Part shown: piece after piece, positions 30,506 through 38,204 of the stretch
How positions within the stretch are numbered: position 1 is the stretch's first letter
How the letters are laid out: every line of letters starts with the position of its first letter
Virus record (IMG/VR): IMGVR_UViG_3300020118_000445
Location: 1 to 38,204 of that record
Strand: one strand, 5' to 3'
DNA length: 38,204 bases
Source of the DNA: a virus
Notes under the pieces: model-generated
Databases searched by the model: none
What the model was told of the DNA's origin: nothing
Seen by the model: only the letters and a program-made list of their open reading frames with translations
Program-made: the position numbers and the translations under genes

Positions 30506-30887
30506 GCAAGACATTGATTTAGACGAAGCCATTCATTGGCTCACGAAACATACGACGTTTCCCACTTTTGACGAGTTCCGAAAAAACCCAGATAAATGGA
30601 GATTGAGGCCAGAAGAACTTTTTGAAAGCGCGGATGCTTCCACTCAGACTTTTCGGCGTCAATTGAAAGATCAAAAGTACTACTGGAAAGATCAATTCGA
30701 CTGTGGGGATTCTTTGGAAAAGGTAGAGCGAATCGCAAAAGAAGAGGGATTTACGATCGGCGATTTAGAAATGCAGCCTAAGGCTCGCCCTAAAAACGGC
30801 ACCTCACAAGACGACATGGAGATCGTGATTCATTTCTGGCCCAAAGTGGAATTCAAAGCCATGGGAGGGATTGTTGCCAATGAGTAA
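30489..30887 (+). CDS. Hypothetical protein after the portal gene
   Basis: The protein has 132 residues from the ATG at 30489, which overlaps the portal's last codons. It is acidic and aromatic-rich, with WLTKHTTFPTFDEFRKNPDKW near 14-34, and then helical. It is not recognised. Its place between portal and protease suggests a minor head-assembly function. The next gene starts inside its last codons. Confidence 0.5.
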   Translation: MIPTSEQDIDLDEAIHWLTKHTTFPTFDEFRKNPDKWRLRPEELFESADASTQTFRRQLKDQKYYWKDQFDCGDSLEKVERIAKEEGFTIGDLEMQPKARPKNGTSQDDMEIVIHFWPKVEFKAMGGIVANE

Positions 30888-31305
30888 AAAAGAATCGGGT
30901 CCAAAATCATTTGGCTTTGGCCCTGGCTCCAGAGCTTCCACTTATCCACTCAAGATGGGTGGGGTTTTAGGACTGAAGCCTTCGAAAGAAGTTAAATGGG
31001 AAAAATTGCCTAAAGGCTGGGATGATCAGTCTTTAAATAAATTTCATAAATCAATAGGTACTGAAACTCAAGAAGGCACGGTTTCTACTTGCATAAAAAA
31101 GATTGGAAGCCATGTCGATGATCCAGGAGCATTTTGCGCAGCTCTTCATGATAAAGTCACTGGCACCACGAAATGGCGAGGCAAAAAAGAAACCTCTCCT
31201 TTGGGTTTAGTTTCTCAGTTTGGATCAAAAAAGAAAGCTCATGAGGCAGATGGATCTGCGGGGAATGTTCAGGTTTTGAGAGGACAAAAGAATGCAGACG
31301 AGTAA
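30880..31305 (+). CDS. Hypothetical basic protein in the head operon
   Basis: The protein has 141 residues from the ATG at 30880. It is basic, with Gly/Ser-rich stretches (FGFGPGSRAS) and a central GWDDQSLNKFHKSIG segment. Two cysteines lie near 68 and 85. It overlaps its upstream neighbour by eight bases and the next gene by 14. It may be an internal head protein. The family is unknown. Confidence 0.45.
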   Translation: MSKKESGPKSFGFGPGSRASTYPLKMGGVLGLKPSKEVKWEKLPKGWDDQSLNKFHKSIGTETQEGTVSTCIKKIGSHVDDPGAFCAALHDKVTGTTKWRGKKETSPLGLVSQFGSKKKAHEADGSAGNVQVLRGQKNADE

Positions 31306-32671
31306 AACTCAAGCGGTTCAAATCAAATCCTCTTTCAAAGAGACCTCGGGGAGCATCAATAAGACTTCGAAGTTTGATGTCATCATGATTCAAGAAGGCT
31401 TGGGCAATTTCAGAGACTGCTTTTATTACACAAAGGAAGCATTGCAACAAGCAGTGAAAGATCAGCTTTTTGAGGGCTCGCAATGTTTTGCCGATCATCC
31501 TTCTGAGATTGAAGAGGTGTCTCGTCCTGAAAGATCCACTCGAGACATCATTGGTTATTTTGAAGACGTTAGGTTTGAGGAAGCCGATGGGTTAGGTCAA
31601 ATCATGGCAACCCTATGCGTGGCCAATAATATCTCATTGGATTGGGCGATGTCACTTTTGACTAATTCCCTAGGATACTCCAAAAAATATAAAGAGAAGG
31701 ATTTTACAGGTTTTTCAATCAATGCGTCCGGAGAGGCATCCGTTGTTGATTTGGATGATTTCATGAAGAATGAAAGCATTCCGAAATTAGCGCTCTCCAA
31801 ACTCATTGAAGCGAAAAGTCAAGGGATCGGGGAAATTAAGCCAGTCACCCGACTCACGGAAGCCATCAGTTGTGACTTCGTAACCAAAGCCGGAGCTGGC
31901 GGAAAAATACTCAAGATGCTTGAGGGAGAAAAAAAAATGAAACAAGCCGAGAAAAAAGAAGCCGAAGCGAAACTGAAACACTCAGAAGCTGAGGATGAAA
32001 TGCCAGCGAAAAAGCCTGCTGATGGCGATCATGAAGATGAGGACCAGGATAAAGCGCTTTTTGCTAAAATGATTAAGCAATATCTCGGGAAAGATGCAGA
32101 AGGCCAAGAAACCGAAGCCATGGAAATGGCCAAGCATGCTCATGAAGCCTATCAAGCCGAAGGCATGGAAGGCAATGAAGCCTATGAAGCTGCCGGTAAG
32201 CATTTGAAAATGGCCATGGCGATTGGCAAAAAAATGGCTGCCAAAAAAGGCGATGAAGACGCGGATGCTTCGGAATCTGAATCGGAAGCAGAAACTCATG
32301 AGTCTGAGTCCGAAGCCGAAAGTGAAGCGAAAGAAAAACACAAAGAATCGTTTCAGAAGAAATTCATTCAATTGCAAGCCGAGGTAGCCAAACTGCGTGA
32401 AGCCAGTCGTAAGGTGGAGCTCGCATCTTATTTGGATGCGAAGCTTTCTGCTTTGAAGCAGCCGCACAGTGTGACTAAGCTCATTCGTGAATCGATTGGG
32501 TCTGCGAAAACGAAGGCTCAGATTGATGATACGATCAAAATTTTCATGAAAGCCTATGAGGCCAAATCGGGGGAAGCTGATGCGGATCAAGGTTTCGTGT
32601 TTACTGAAAAATCAACATTCAAAACGTCGTCCGAGGGCAAGGTGGGCTCTTTGGAAGATTGTTTGGATTAA
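31292..32671 (+). CDS. Head maturation protease and scaffold fusion
   Basis: The protein has 459 residues in two parts. The N-terminal 210 residues resemble herpes/HK97-type prohead protease domains that accompany scaffolds: FADHPSEIEE with H69, a GFSINASGEA strand with S142, and ISCDFVTKAGAGGKIL near 192-207. H69 and S142 are the likely catalytic pair (inference). Residues 210-370 are an acidic, Lys/Glu/Ala/Ser-rich coiled coil that includes ESESEAETHESESEAESEA near 328-346, a typical scaffold. The C-terminal 80 residues are a helical capsid-binding end. It lies between the portal block and the decoration/capsid genes, as expected. Confidence 0.65.
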   Translation: MQTSKTQAVQIKSSFKETSGSINKTSKFDVIMIQEGLGNFRDCFYYTKEALQQAVKDQLFEGSQCFADHPSEIEEVSRPERSTRDIIGYFEDVRFEEADGLGQIMATLCVANNISLDWAMSLLTNSLGYSKKYKEKDFTGFSINASGEASVVDLDDFMKNESIPKLALSKLIEAKSQGIGEIKPVTRLTEAISCDFVTKAGAGGKILKMLEGEKKMKQAEKKEAEAKLKHSEAEDEMPAKKPADGDHEDEDQDKALFAKMIKQYLGKDAEGQETEAMEMAKHAHEAYQAEGMEGNEAYEAAGKHLKMAMAIGKKMAAKKGDEDADASESESEAETHESESEAESEAKEKHKESFQKKFIQLQAEVAKLREASRKVELASYLDAKLSALKQPHSVTKLIRESIGSAKTKAQIDDTIKIFMKAYEAKSGEADADQGFVFTEKSTFKTSSEGKVGSLEDCLD

Positions 32672-32696
32672 TCAAAGAATTTAGGAGGATAATACA

Positions 32697-33197
32697 ATGT
32701 CTGTCTCTCAAAATAACATTGTCCGTTCCGTCAATCCAAAATCTTTGTTTGAAAGTGCGAAGCCTGTTCTGAGCTCTGCGGTGACTTGTAACCAAGGAGA
32801 TTTGATCGCTTTTGATACTTCGGCAAAGGTTCTGAAAGTAGCGGGTACGGCTGATATTGATACTTTGTTGGGTGTTTCCCGTGTGAAACTCATTAACGGT
32901 GTCGTTGCATCGCCTTACCAAGGTACGGCAGTGGACGCATCGGTCGCGATTTCGGATGTAGCAGGCCCGGTTTACGGCGTGGTTGCATTCTTTTCGTTGA
33001 AGGTGGGCGATAACTTCAATCCGGGGGATAAAGTGTATCTCACTTCTGATCCTCAAACTGTGACCTCTACTGATCCTGGAAGCGGAAAGAACTTGGGTCT
33101 TTTCCAAGGTCCTTTGGCTGTGGTGTCAGCAGGAACGGGACAAGTCGGAGATGTTCTAGTGGGTGCTCGATATGGCCTATCTGGAATTCAATTCTAA
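32697..33197 (+). CDS. Head decoration-like protein
   Basis: The protein has 166 residues. It is beta-rich and neutral, with many Gly, Val, Ser and Asp and no cysteine beyond Cys31. It starts behind a strong AGGAGG and lies directly before the capsid gene, 11 bases apart. Small beta proteins in this slot stabilise the capsid (family knowledge). The FNPGDKVYLTSDP stretch near 106-118 resembles such domains. The call rests mostly on position and composition. Confidence 0.6.
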   Translation: MSVSQNNIVRSVNPKSLFESAKPVLSSAVTCNQGDLIAFDTSAKVLKVAGTADIDTLLGVSRVKLINGVVASPYQGTAVDASVAISDVAGPVYGVVAFFSLKVGDNFNPGDKVYLTSDPQTVTSTDPGSGKNLGLFQGPLAVVSAGTGQVGDVLVGARYGLSGIQF

Positions 33198-33208
33198 GGA
33201 GATGAAAC

Positions 33209-34477
33209 ATGTTATCCATATCTGAAATCAAAAAGATGTCCGAAAGTGACGCTTGGACAGGAAAAGATGGTCGCACCATTCGTGTGAATGAAGCGAATCC
33301 TCGAGCTGTCAAAGCCGTTGAAAAAAATCTCTGGGAAAATAAAGAGATCAAGTACATGCGAGAAAGGTTCCAAAAATCCTTTGGATTCGATTTCGCAGAT
33401 CGAAAAAAATTCCCAGTCATGGAAGATGGATTCAGCTGGAATAAATGCGCTCAGAAATTGGGTTACCCCAGTGTCGAGATGGCATTGAAAGAAGCGGATT
33501 CTGCTTCGACTTTCACGCAAGTGTTGCGAGCAGGGATTCAATCCATTGTGAACGCCAGTTATCAAACGGTGCCTACCACCTTTGAATCTTGGGTTTCTAC
33601 CGTCAACTCGAATAAAGACACCGAGCTCTATGCGCCGTTGCATGGAATCGATTTCTTGCGAGAAGTCGGTAAGCAAGAACTGTATGGCGAAAGCCGTGCA
33701 GCTGGCCTCGACATCAAACTCTACAACCGTAAATACGGGACGATGTTTGCTGTCGAAAAAGAATTGCTGATGGATGATCAGACGGGTCAATTCGCTAAGC
33801 AAGCAGGTCTTTTGGGTGAGTATGCAAAACTTGCCATTGAGGCCATTGTTTATGCCAAATTGGCTGGGATTCAATCTCAGTATGCCCAATTGATCATTCC
33901 AGCGACTGAAACCAAACCTGCCAATGAAAGCGCTTATCCATGGTCGGTGAGCCTTCAAGGCGGCGGTGCAAACCGTCCTGCTACCTATGGTCTTTTGACT
34001 CAACCCAATATCCAAAATGGATTTATTGCGTTGATGAACCAAAAGAACTTGCTCGGTTTGAAAATGGCCGTGGATCCCAATCGTTTGTTGATTGGCCCAC
34101 AATGGAGATTTGACGCAGCTGTTCTTTTGAACAGTTCGTTTTATCCTTCTCAGCCAGGTTCTACTCAGGGCAATACGGGTAACACCTTCGCGATCAACCC
34201 CATTGAATCGATTGCAGCACTGACTGTCAGTCGATTCATGGCGAAAAATGACGGTACCATGGACGGTACTTCGAAGGCTTGGTACTTGATTGATGGCAAT
34301 AAACCTTGGTTCATTGCTCAAATCCGTCAAGCTGCCGAAGTCGTCCAAGAAGCGCCTAACGCAGGCGAATCGTTTGATCGCGACATCATCCGCTATCGCT
34401 TGAGCCTCCGAGCCAACGCCGATCACATCGATCCTCGTTTCGCTTGGCAGGGCAATGACGGATCTGTAACTAGCTAA
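33209..34477 (+). CDS. Major capsid protein, HK97-type fold
   Basis: The protein has 422 residues behind AAGGAGATG. An N-terminal 110-residue helical, charged region is followed by a capsid core that starts TFTQVLRAGIQSIVN near 95-109. It has typical capsid sentences: TFESWVS near 117-123, YAPLHGIDF near 133-141, FIALMNQKNLLG near 272-283 and VDPNRLLIGPQW near 288-299. The spine helix (AKLAIEAIVYAKLAG) near 209-223 fits the HK97 fold. Its length and its place after protease/scaffold and decoration genes are normal. A long open frame on the opposite strand is a codon-bias shadow. Confidence 0.85.
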   Translation: MLSISEIKKMSESDAWTGKDGRTIRVNEANPRAVKAVEKNLWENKEIKYMRERFQKSFGFDFADRKKFPVMEDGFSWNKCAQKLGYPSVEMALKEADSASTFTQVLRAGIQSIVNASYQTVPTTFESWVSTVNSNKDTELYAPLHGIDFLREVGKQELYGESRAAGLDIKLYNRKYGTMFAVEKELLMDDQTGQFAKQAGLLGEYAKLAIEAIVYAKLAGIQSQYAQLIIPATETKPANESAYPWSVSLQGGGANRPATYGLLTQPNIQNGFIALMNQKNLLGLKMAVDPNRLLIGPQWRFDAAVLLNSSFYPSQPGSTQGNTGNTFAINPIESIAALTVSRFMAKNDGTMDGTSKAWYLIDGNKPWFIAQIRQAAEVVQEAPNAGESFDRDIIRYRLSLRANADHIDPRFAWQGNDGSVTS

Positions 34478-34503
34478 GTCAACTATTATATTCTTCCGGT
34501 CCC

Positions 34504-34544
34504 AGGGGAATCGGTCTAGGGTAAAACCAAAAACCGATTCCTTT
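34504..34544 (+). terminator. Hairpin after the major capsid gene
   Basis: GGAATCGGT (34507-34515) pairs with ACCGATTCC (34533-34541). Two G-U pairs and one A-U extend it to 34504 and 34544. No uridine tract follows, so it is a weak terminator or an mRNA 3' stabiliser that raises the capsid transcript. The next gene's GGGAGGG site follows at once. Confidence 0.5.
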
Positions 34545-34557
34545 GGGAGGGAATAAA

Positions 34558-34995
34558 ATGGCAAGAGGCAGACCTAAGAAAATCATTGCGCCTGAAGCGA
34601 AACCACAGAATCAATCCGTTGAGGTGGGGGATTTCCATCGCAATGATTTTGATGAGGACTCGCCTGCTCATAGAAATGCTTTGCGAAGAGCAGAATTGAA
34701 GGGACAATTCATCTCCATTTCTGATCAGGTCGCGCAGAGTAATTTGTTTTTCAGAAATTACAAGCTTCCACTCGAAGTGAAAATTCCAGTGGATCATCCG
34801 GATGCCCAGATTGTGACGAAGTTTTATCCCCATGCCAAAGGAGGGCCCTTGTATGTGGATGAACCGATTGCGGCTGTGACGATTGATCGGGCTTATTTGA
34901 GGCAGAAAATTTTGAAGAGTTTTGGATTGAGGCATATTGTGATTGAGAAGGATTCGAGTCTTGAACATGCATTGGAGCAATTAGGGGAATTCTAG
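34558..34995 (+). CDS. Hypothetical head-completion-region protein
   Basis: The protein has 145 residues from the ATG at 34558, which has GGGAGGG upstream. The start MARGRPKKII is AT-hook-like basic, and the rest is beta/helical with an acidic end (LEHALEQLGEF). It lies directly after the capsid and before the connector-type genes, one base apart. It is probably a neck or internal head protein. The family is unknown. Confidence 0.5.
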   Translation: MARGRPKKIIAPEAKPQNQSVEVGDFHRNDFDEDSPAHRNALRRAELKGQFISISDQVAQSNLFFRNYKLPLEVKIPVDHPDAQIVTKFYPHAKGGPLYVDEPIAAVTIDRAYLRQKILKSFGLRHIVIEKDSSLEHALEQLGEF

Positions 34996-35649
34996 ATGCC
35001 ATGGACAACTGCGGTTTCTGATCTCAGAACTCTTTTAAGTGATGGAGCGCAGGATCGATACAATTTTCGTAAAAGGTGTTTTGGCGAAATCAATGGAACC
35101 AATGTCCGCTTTAAGACATTTGACTTCCGAAGGATTACTGACTTCACTTCTTCTGTCGAGCCACTGGGCGTTTATATCGATGGAGAATTACAGAATACTT
35201 CTGCAATTGCTTCAGATGTTCCTGTGACGGGTGATTTCGTTTTAGCGGATGCACCGCTGGATGGCTCCATTGTCGAAGCCAGCTATTACATCCAATGGTT
35301 TTTAGATTCTGAATTGGTTGAGTTCCTGCAGACATCCGGCCTCTGGATCCAATCGAGTTCTGACTATACGCTTCTCAGTGGGGGATTGATCCCCGTGGCT
35401 TTGAAGTATGCGGCGTCCGAAGGTTATTTGAAACTCTCCCAGCGTTGGAGAAACTTCATGTCGGATGGCTACAAAGTGGAGGATTCTCCTCAGACTAAAC
35501 CCAATTCTTTGGCGGAATCTTTTTCAAAAATGAGTGAGGCTTATCGCAAGCAAGCCGAGAGCAGCTTAGAAATGTTCTATAAACGCCAGAAACGGCCTTT
35601 ACAGCCTCTTTTTGGATCAGTCCAGGGTAGGATCAGACCTTTCCCATGA
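34996..35649 (+). CDS. Putative head-tail connector protein
   Basis: The protein has 217 residues, mixed beta then helical. The final 70 residues are helical and basic. It lies in the slot of the head completion and adaptor genes between the capsid and the tail-completion gene, and abuts its neighbours within a few bases. The motif text (WTTAVSDLRTLLSDG at the start) fits connector-like proteins loosely. The call is positional. Confidence 0.5.
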   Translation: MPWTTAVSDLRTLLSDGAQDRYNFRKRCFGEINGTNVRFKTFDFRRITDFTSSVEPLGVYIDGELQNTSAIASDVPVTGDFVLADAPLDGSIVEASYYIQWFLDSELVEFLQTSGLWIQSSSDYTLLSGGLIPVALKYAASEGYLKLSQRWRNFMSDGYKVEDSPQTKPNSLAESFSKMSEAYRKQAESSLEMFYKRQKRPLQPLFGSVQGRIRPFP

Positions 35650-36170
35650 ACGGCGAGATTAAGCTGAAACAAGACAATTTCAAAATTCGGATGGACAAGC
35701 TTTTGGATAAAGCCAAAAGCGCTCAAGGCGGATTTGCCCGAGTCTATTCCATTTACCAAAAATTACAGGCCGAACGCTTTCAAACCGAAAATGCTTCTCA
35801 AGGGGATCCGTGGCCCTCGCTGAATGCAGATTATGCAGCGTATAAGATTAAGCGTTATGGTGGGGGCGCGAAACGAGATGGAAGCAATTGGAAATCTTGG
35901 CCCGGTGGTGGGACAAAAAAGCTCATCGGCACCGGGACTTTGGCTGGAGCCGTCATGGGTCCTGGCTCACCCTTTCCAGGAGTGAATCATCACAAAGCGC
36001 TTTTTACTTCCGTTTCCATGCAAATCAAAGTGGATCAGTCTGGAAATAATGCAGAGGGAAAGCCTTTCATTTATCCCAGTCTTTTAGTCGATCGGTTTTC
36101 GTTTATGAAATTCAGTGATGAGAGTTTCTCAAAAATGAAAAAAGAATTCATGAAATATGTATTGGAGTGA
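35646..36170 (+). CDS. Phage virion morphogenesis / tail completion protein
   Basis: The protein has 174 residues. Residues 50-120 carry the signature of virion-morphogenesis proteins of the HK97 gp10 / Mu gpG group: GDPWPSLNADYAAYK, then a loop and KKLIGTGTLAGAV. Such neck proteins join head and tail. It overlaps the upstream gene by four bases and lies before a tail-terminator-type gene, the common order in siphoviruses. Confidence 0.65.
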   Translation: MNGEIKLKQDNFKIRMDKLLDKAKSAQGGFARVYSIYQKLQAERFQTENASQGDPWPSLNADYAAYKIKRYGGGAKRDGSNWKSWPGGGTKKLIGTGTLAGAVMGPGSPFPGVNHHKALFTSVSMQIKVDQSGNNAEGKPFIYPSLLVDRFSFMKFSDESFSKMKKEFMKYVLE

Positions 36171-36173
36171 TGC

Positions 36174-36686
36174 TTGAGTGCTTATCAGCTAGCCGAAGGC
36201 GCAGTCGATCTCATTGAAGCCAAAATCAAGGCAGAGATTGCTGCGGCCCTGGATGCGGTCAGAATCGATCGGGCAGATGCTTCGGTCAGCACAGAGCCTC
36301 CCAGAGAATATTTCAGATACGAGACCGCGCACGTTTATCGAGCTCCTGCTGTTTTTACGATCATTCAAGGTCAGGACTTCAGAAATGAAGCCATGAAAGC
36401 CAACCACCTCAATGCCATGGACAACATTGTGGTTGCGGTGGTGGTGGAGGATCGCTTGGAAAGATTGCTCGTAAAAAAAGCATGGAGATATCAAGCCGCA
36501 TTGGCGCAGATCCTTCATGAGGTGTCTTTGACAAGTTCCAATGGCGCTCTTAGATTATTCAGTAGAGTGCAAAACTGTGAGTTCAGCGCGACCATCAATT
36601 TGAAAGATGAAAAAGCACGGGATGCCGTTTTTCGAAAAGAAGTGAGTTTGCGGTTACAGGTAGAGCACATCGAAAATTTAGTTTGA
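36174..36686 (+). CDS. Putative tail terminator-like protein
   Basis: The protein has 170 residues, read from a TTG at 36174; no ATG gives this frame at a normal place. It is mixed alpha/beta, with a VFTIIQGQDF strand near 60-69 and NIVVAVVVEDR near 84-94. It sits between the tail-completion gene and the tail tube gene, the usual place for the tail terminator protein that caps the tube. The call is by position and size. Confidence 0.5.
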   Translation: MSAYQLAEGAVDLIEAKIKAEIAAALDAVRIDRADASVSTEPPREYFRYETAHVYRAPAVFTIIQGQDFRNEAMKANHLNAMDNIVVAVVVEDRLERLLVKKAWRYQAALAQILHEVSLTSSNGALRLFSRVQNCEFSATINLKDEKARDAVFRKEVSLRLQVEHIENLV

Positions 36687-36708
36687 ACCTATTTCGGGGG
36701 AAATACAC

Positions 36709-37554
36709 ATGAGTCCAGTCAGCTTTGCAAATCTAAGCCCAGGTCAATTTGAACTGACACCTTGCCGGGTCACTTACAAAGGAGTGGATCTAGGGGGCAC
36801 CCTCGGAAACGTGATTGTCAAAATCGAAGACGCCTCGGCTGAAATGAAAGCGGATCAGTTGGGCAATACGATCATCGATAAAGTGATCTCTGGATTCAAA
36901 GTCACCATCGAAACTGAGATTGCTGAAACGAAATTGAAAGACAATTGGAAAGTCGTTTTCCCGAGTCATAAGCTCGTCACTCAAGGTGGAAACAGCATTT
37001 TGTATTTTGATTCCACTGTCGGAACTCATTTGAGGGATCTGGCTGGACAACTCATTTTGCATCCTCTTTCTAAGCCTGATTCTGATTTGTCGACTGACAT
37101 TTTGGTTTTCTTGGCCACTGCCATGGGAAACTCTGGAATTACTTTCAGCCCTACCGAGCAACAAAAGCTCAAAGTCACCTGGGAAATGTACCCAGATTTC
37201 TCAACCCTGCCTCCCAGATTCATGATCTATGGGGATCCAGCTGTAGGATTACAAGCAGCTACCGCTGGGGCAGCCACGGCTGGCACTGGCAACGTAGGCA
37301 ACGGATTAGTGACTGGCATCGTCGCTCATAACGGTTTTGCCAAAGACGAAACCATTACTGCTCAATGCGTCACTGCGGCTACCAATAGCGGGACATTCTT
37401 TGTGAGTGGGACTGTGAGTGGTCCTTTGGGATTGGCGACGGTGGGAATCACTTTCAATTCGAATCCTATTTCTTTCTTGATCAATGACGGATCCACTGAT
37501 TTTGCAGTGAATGATAATTTCTCGATTCACACGGGAGCCGCTAATTATCAATGA
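36709..37554 (+). CDS. Major tail tube protein with Ig-like C-terminal domain
   Basis: The protein has 281 residues behind GGGGGAA. Residues 1-185 form a beta-rich tube domain (RVTYKGVDLGGTLGNVIVK near 20-38). Residues 195-281 form a separate beta-sandwich (GNVGNGLVTGIV, then TAATNSGTFFVSGTV) of the kind appended to tail tube proteins for surface display. It is followed at once by the tail assembly chaperone and, across the ends, the tape measure, the canonical order. It is probably the most abundant tail protein. Confidence 0.8.
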   Translation: MSPVSFANLSPGQFELTPCRVTYKGVDLGGTLGNVIVKIEDASAEMKADQLGNTIIDKVISGFKVTIETEIAETKLKDNWKVVFPSHKLVTQGGNSILYFDSTVGTHLRDLAGQLILHPLSKPDSDLSTDILVFLATAMGNSGITFSPTEQQKLKVTWEMYPDFSTLPPRFMIYGDPAVGLQAATAGAATAGTGNVGNGLVTGIVAHNGFAKDETITAQCVTAATNSGTFFVSGTVSGPLGLATVGITFNSNPISFLINDGSTDFAVNDNFSIHTGAANYQ

Positions 37555-37976
37555 AGCAAGCGATGGGAGCTTTATATAAATTCTTGCCCGCTCGCCAAAA
37601 AGAGGATCTGACGCATCTAAAAATTGTGTCAGATTTTGACAAGCTCGTTTCTGAACCCGTGGGTTTCAAGTTCTTAGGCAGAGTTTGGAAAATCAAACCC
37701 GTGACGAATGAGATCTTCATGCAGGTCACTTTGCAATATGGAAAACTTGTAGGTTTCCTGCAAGGTGAAGGAGAGCTTCAAGGGGATGCATTGTTTGAGG
37801 AGTATCTCAAATTCATTCATCCCGTTTGTCCTGAATTCAAATTGGAAGATCTGAAAAAAATGAACATGCCACAGCTCAATGCTTTGATCGGATTGATCAT
37901 GAAGCATTTGACTGGGAATGTTTATTCAGAAGCGAATGCTTCCACCGAAGAAAACGAAAAAAAAAAGACGAGCTGA
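37551..37976 (+). CDS. Tail assembly chaperone, short form (G-like)
   Basis: The protein has 141 residues, acidic, with a helical C-terminal half (QLNALIGLIMKHLTGNVY near 110-127). It ends in a Lys-rich run EENEKKKTS, and the run of ten A at 37957-37966 is immediately followed by G. Its start overlaps the tail tube stop by four bases. Short and frameshifted chaperone forms are made from one gene in most siphophages and act on the tape measure. The size matches lambda gpG (140 residues). Confidence 0.85.
   Translation: MKQAMGALYKFLPARQKEDLTHLKIVSDFDKLVSEPVGFKFLGRVWKIKPVTNEIFMQVTLQYGKLVGFLQGEGELQGDALFEEYLKFIHPVCPEFKLEDLKKMNMPQLNALIGLIMKHLTGNVYSEANASTEENEKKKTS
37961..37967 (+). other. Programmed -1 frameshift site (A AAA AAG)
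   Basis: The heptamer A AAA AAG at 37961-37967 lies in the reading frame required for tandem slippage, the same heptamer as in E. coli dnaX. A -1 shift moves to a frame that stays open past the stop at 37974-37976, through the window end and back to base 249. It is preceded by more A, so slippage could also occur one codon earlier. Confidence 0.8.
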
Positions 37977-38204
37977 TTGAATTTCATTTCATCCCGATTG
38001 TGACCTTCATGTGTCGATTCTTTGGGTGGAGCTTTTCGGAATGGCTTTCTATGCCCACGCATACCACGTTCGCGCTCTACAAAGAAGCCAATCGTCAAGA
38101 GACCTTAATGCTTCGTGAGAAGCTCGATCAAGCCGTAGTTCCCATCATGAAATTTGATTACTATAAATACAAGCGTGAGCAGTACTCTGCTTTGATTGAT
38201 CCTA
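37964..38204 (+). CDS. Tail assembly chaperone frameshift extension, 5' part
   Basis: After the -1 shift the frame runs without a stop from 37964 to the window end and continues at base 128 of the left end, because of the circular overlap. The first residues after the Lys run are DELIEFHFIPIVTFMCRFF. The window then shows the same codons as bases 1-127. The T-like domain usually binds the tail tube and tape measure. The extension adds about 119 residues in total. An internal ATG at 38009 would be a weaker alternative start. Confidence 0.8.
38078..38204. repeat. Terminal direct repeat, right copy
   Basis: It is identical to bases 1-127. See the left copy for the interpretation as an assembly overlap of a circular or circularly permuted genome. 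Confidence 0.9.

Noticed and set aside
33212-34564. A 450-codon open frame on the minus strand opposite the capsid gene
   Set aside because: It mirrors the capsid gene, which has clear motifs, a strong ribosome site and correct position. Long antisense frames are common when codon bias avoids certain triplets on the opposite strand.

Overview
The window is the complete genome of a tailed bacteriophage, almost certainly a siphovirus. It has a small terminase subunit candidate, a large terminase, a portal, a Mu F-like head protein, a protease/scaffold fusion, a decoration protein and an HK97-type capsid protein. These are followed by neck proteins, a tail tube, a frameshifting tail assembly chaperone, a 699-residue tape measure and tail-tip genes. 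Bases 1-127 are repeated exactly at 38078-38204, so the contig closes on itself and the unique genome is about 38,077 bp. The left edge of the window cuts one gene, the chaperone extension, in two. No integrase, repressor, replicase or helicase is recognisable. The host cannot be named. Lipoproteins with lipobox-like signals and a possible spanin pair suggest a Gram-negative host (inference).

Layout. Positions 1-8072 (+): tape measure, tail-tip, hub and collar-fibre genes. Positions 8072-9509 (+): lysis module, with a transglycosylase-like endolysin, small membrane proteins, a lipoprotein and a membrane coiled-coil protein. Positions 9592-15266 (-): a compact run of small, mostly coupled genes. 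It includes a Dam-like DNA methylase, a sigma-like factor, a RecT-like annealing protein and many hypotheticals, plus two low-complexity tracts. A folded, pseudoknot-capable element at 14839-14945 sits before the recT-side genes. Positions 15254-15724 (+): a strong divergent promoter drives a tiny lipoprotein and a small protein. Positions 15725-16011: non-coding, with a hairpin and then an array in which AC recurs every five bases. Positions 16008-16984 (-): an unknown protein and a DUF559-like nuclease. Positions 16997-17465 (+): a strongly structured RNA ending in an intrinsic terminator directly before rusA (17469-17831). Positions 17828-19711 (-): a LamG spike-like protein. Positions 19786-23567 (+): a sugar module (dehydratase, 2OG-Fe(II) oxygenase, methyltransferase, glycosyltransferase). 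Positions 23571-25180 (+): zinc-ribbon and HTH-like small proteins. Positions 25199-38204 (+): packaging, head, neck and tail genes, interrupted by one reverse-strand glycosyltransferase at 26808-27584.

How it fits together. The leftward block and its flanks look like the early/recombination region (RecT, RusA, methylase, nuclease, sigma-like factor). The rightward blocks are packaging, virion and lysis genes. With no replication enzymes visible, the phage probably uses the host replisome. The most unusual segment is 15725-17831. There a pentamer-phased array, an unknown protein, a PD-(D/E)XK nuclease, a roughly 470-base structured RNA and a Holliday-junction resolvase lie side by side. Functions come from motif recognition by eye, and no database search was run.
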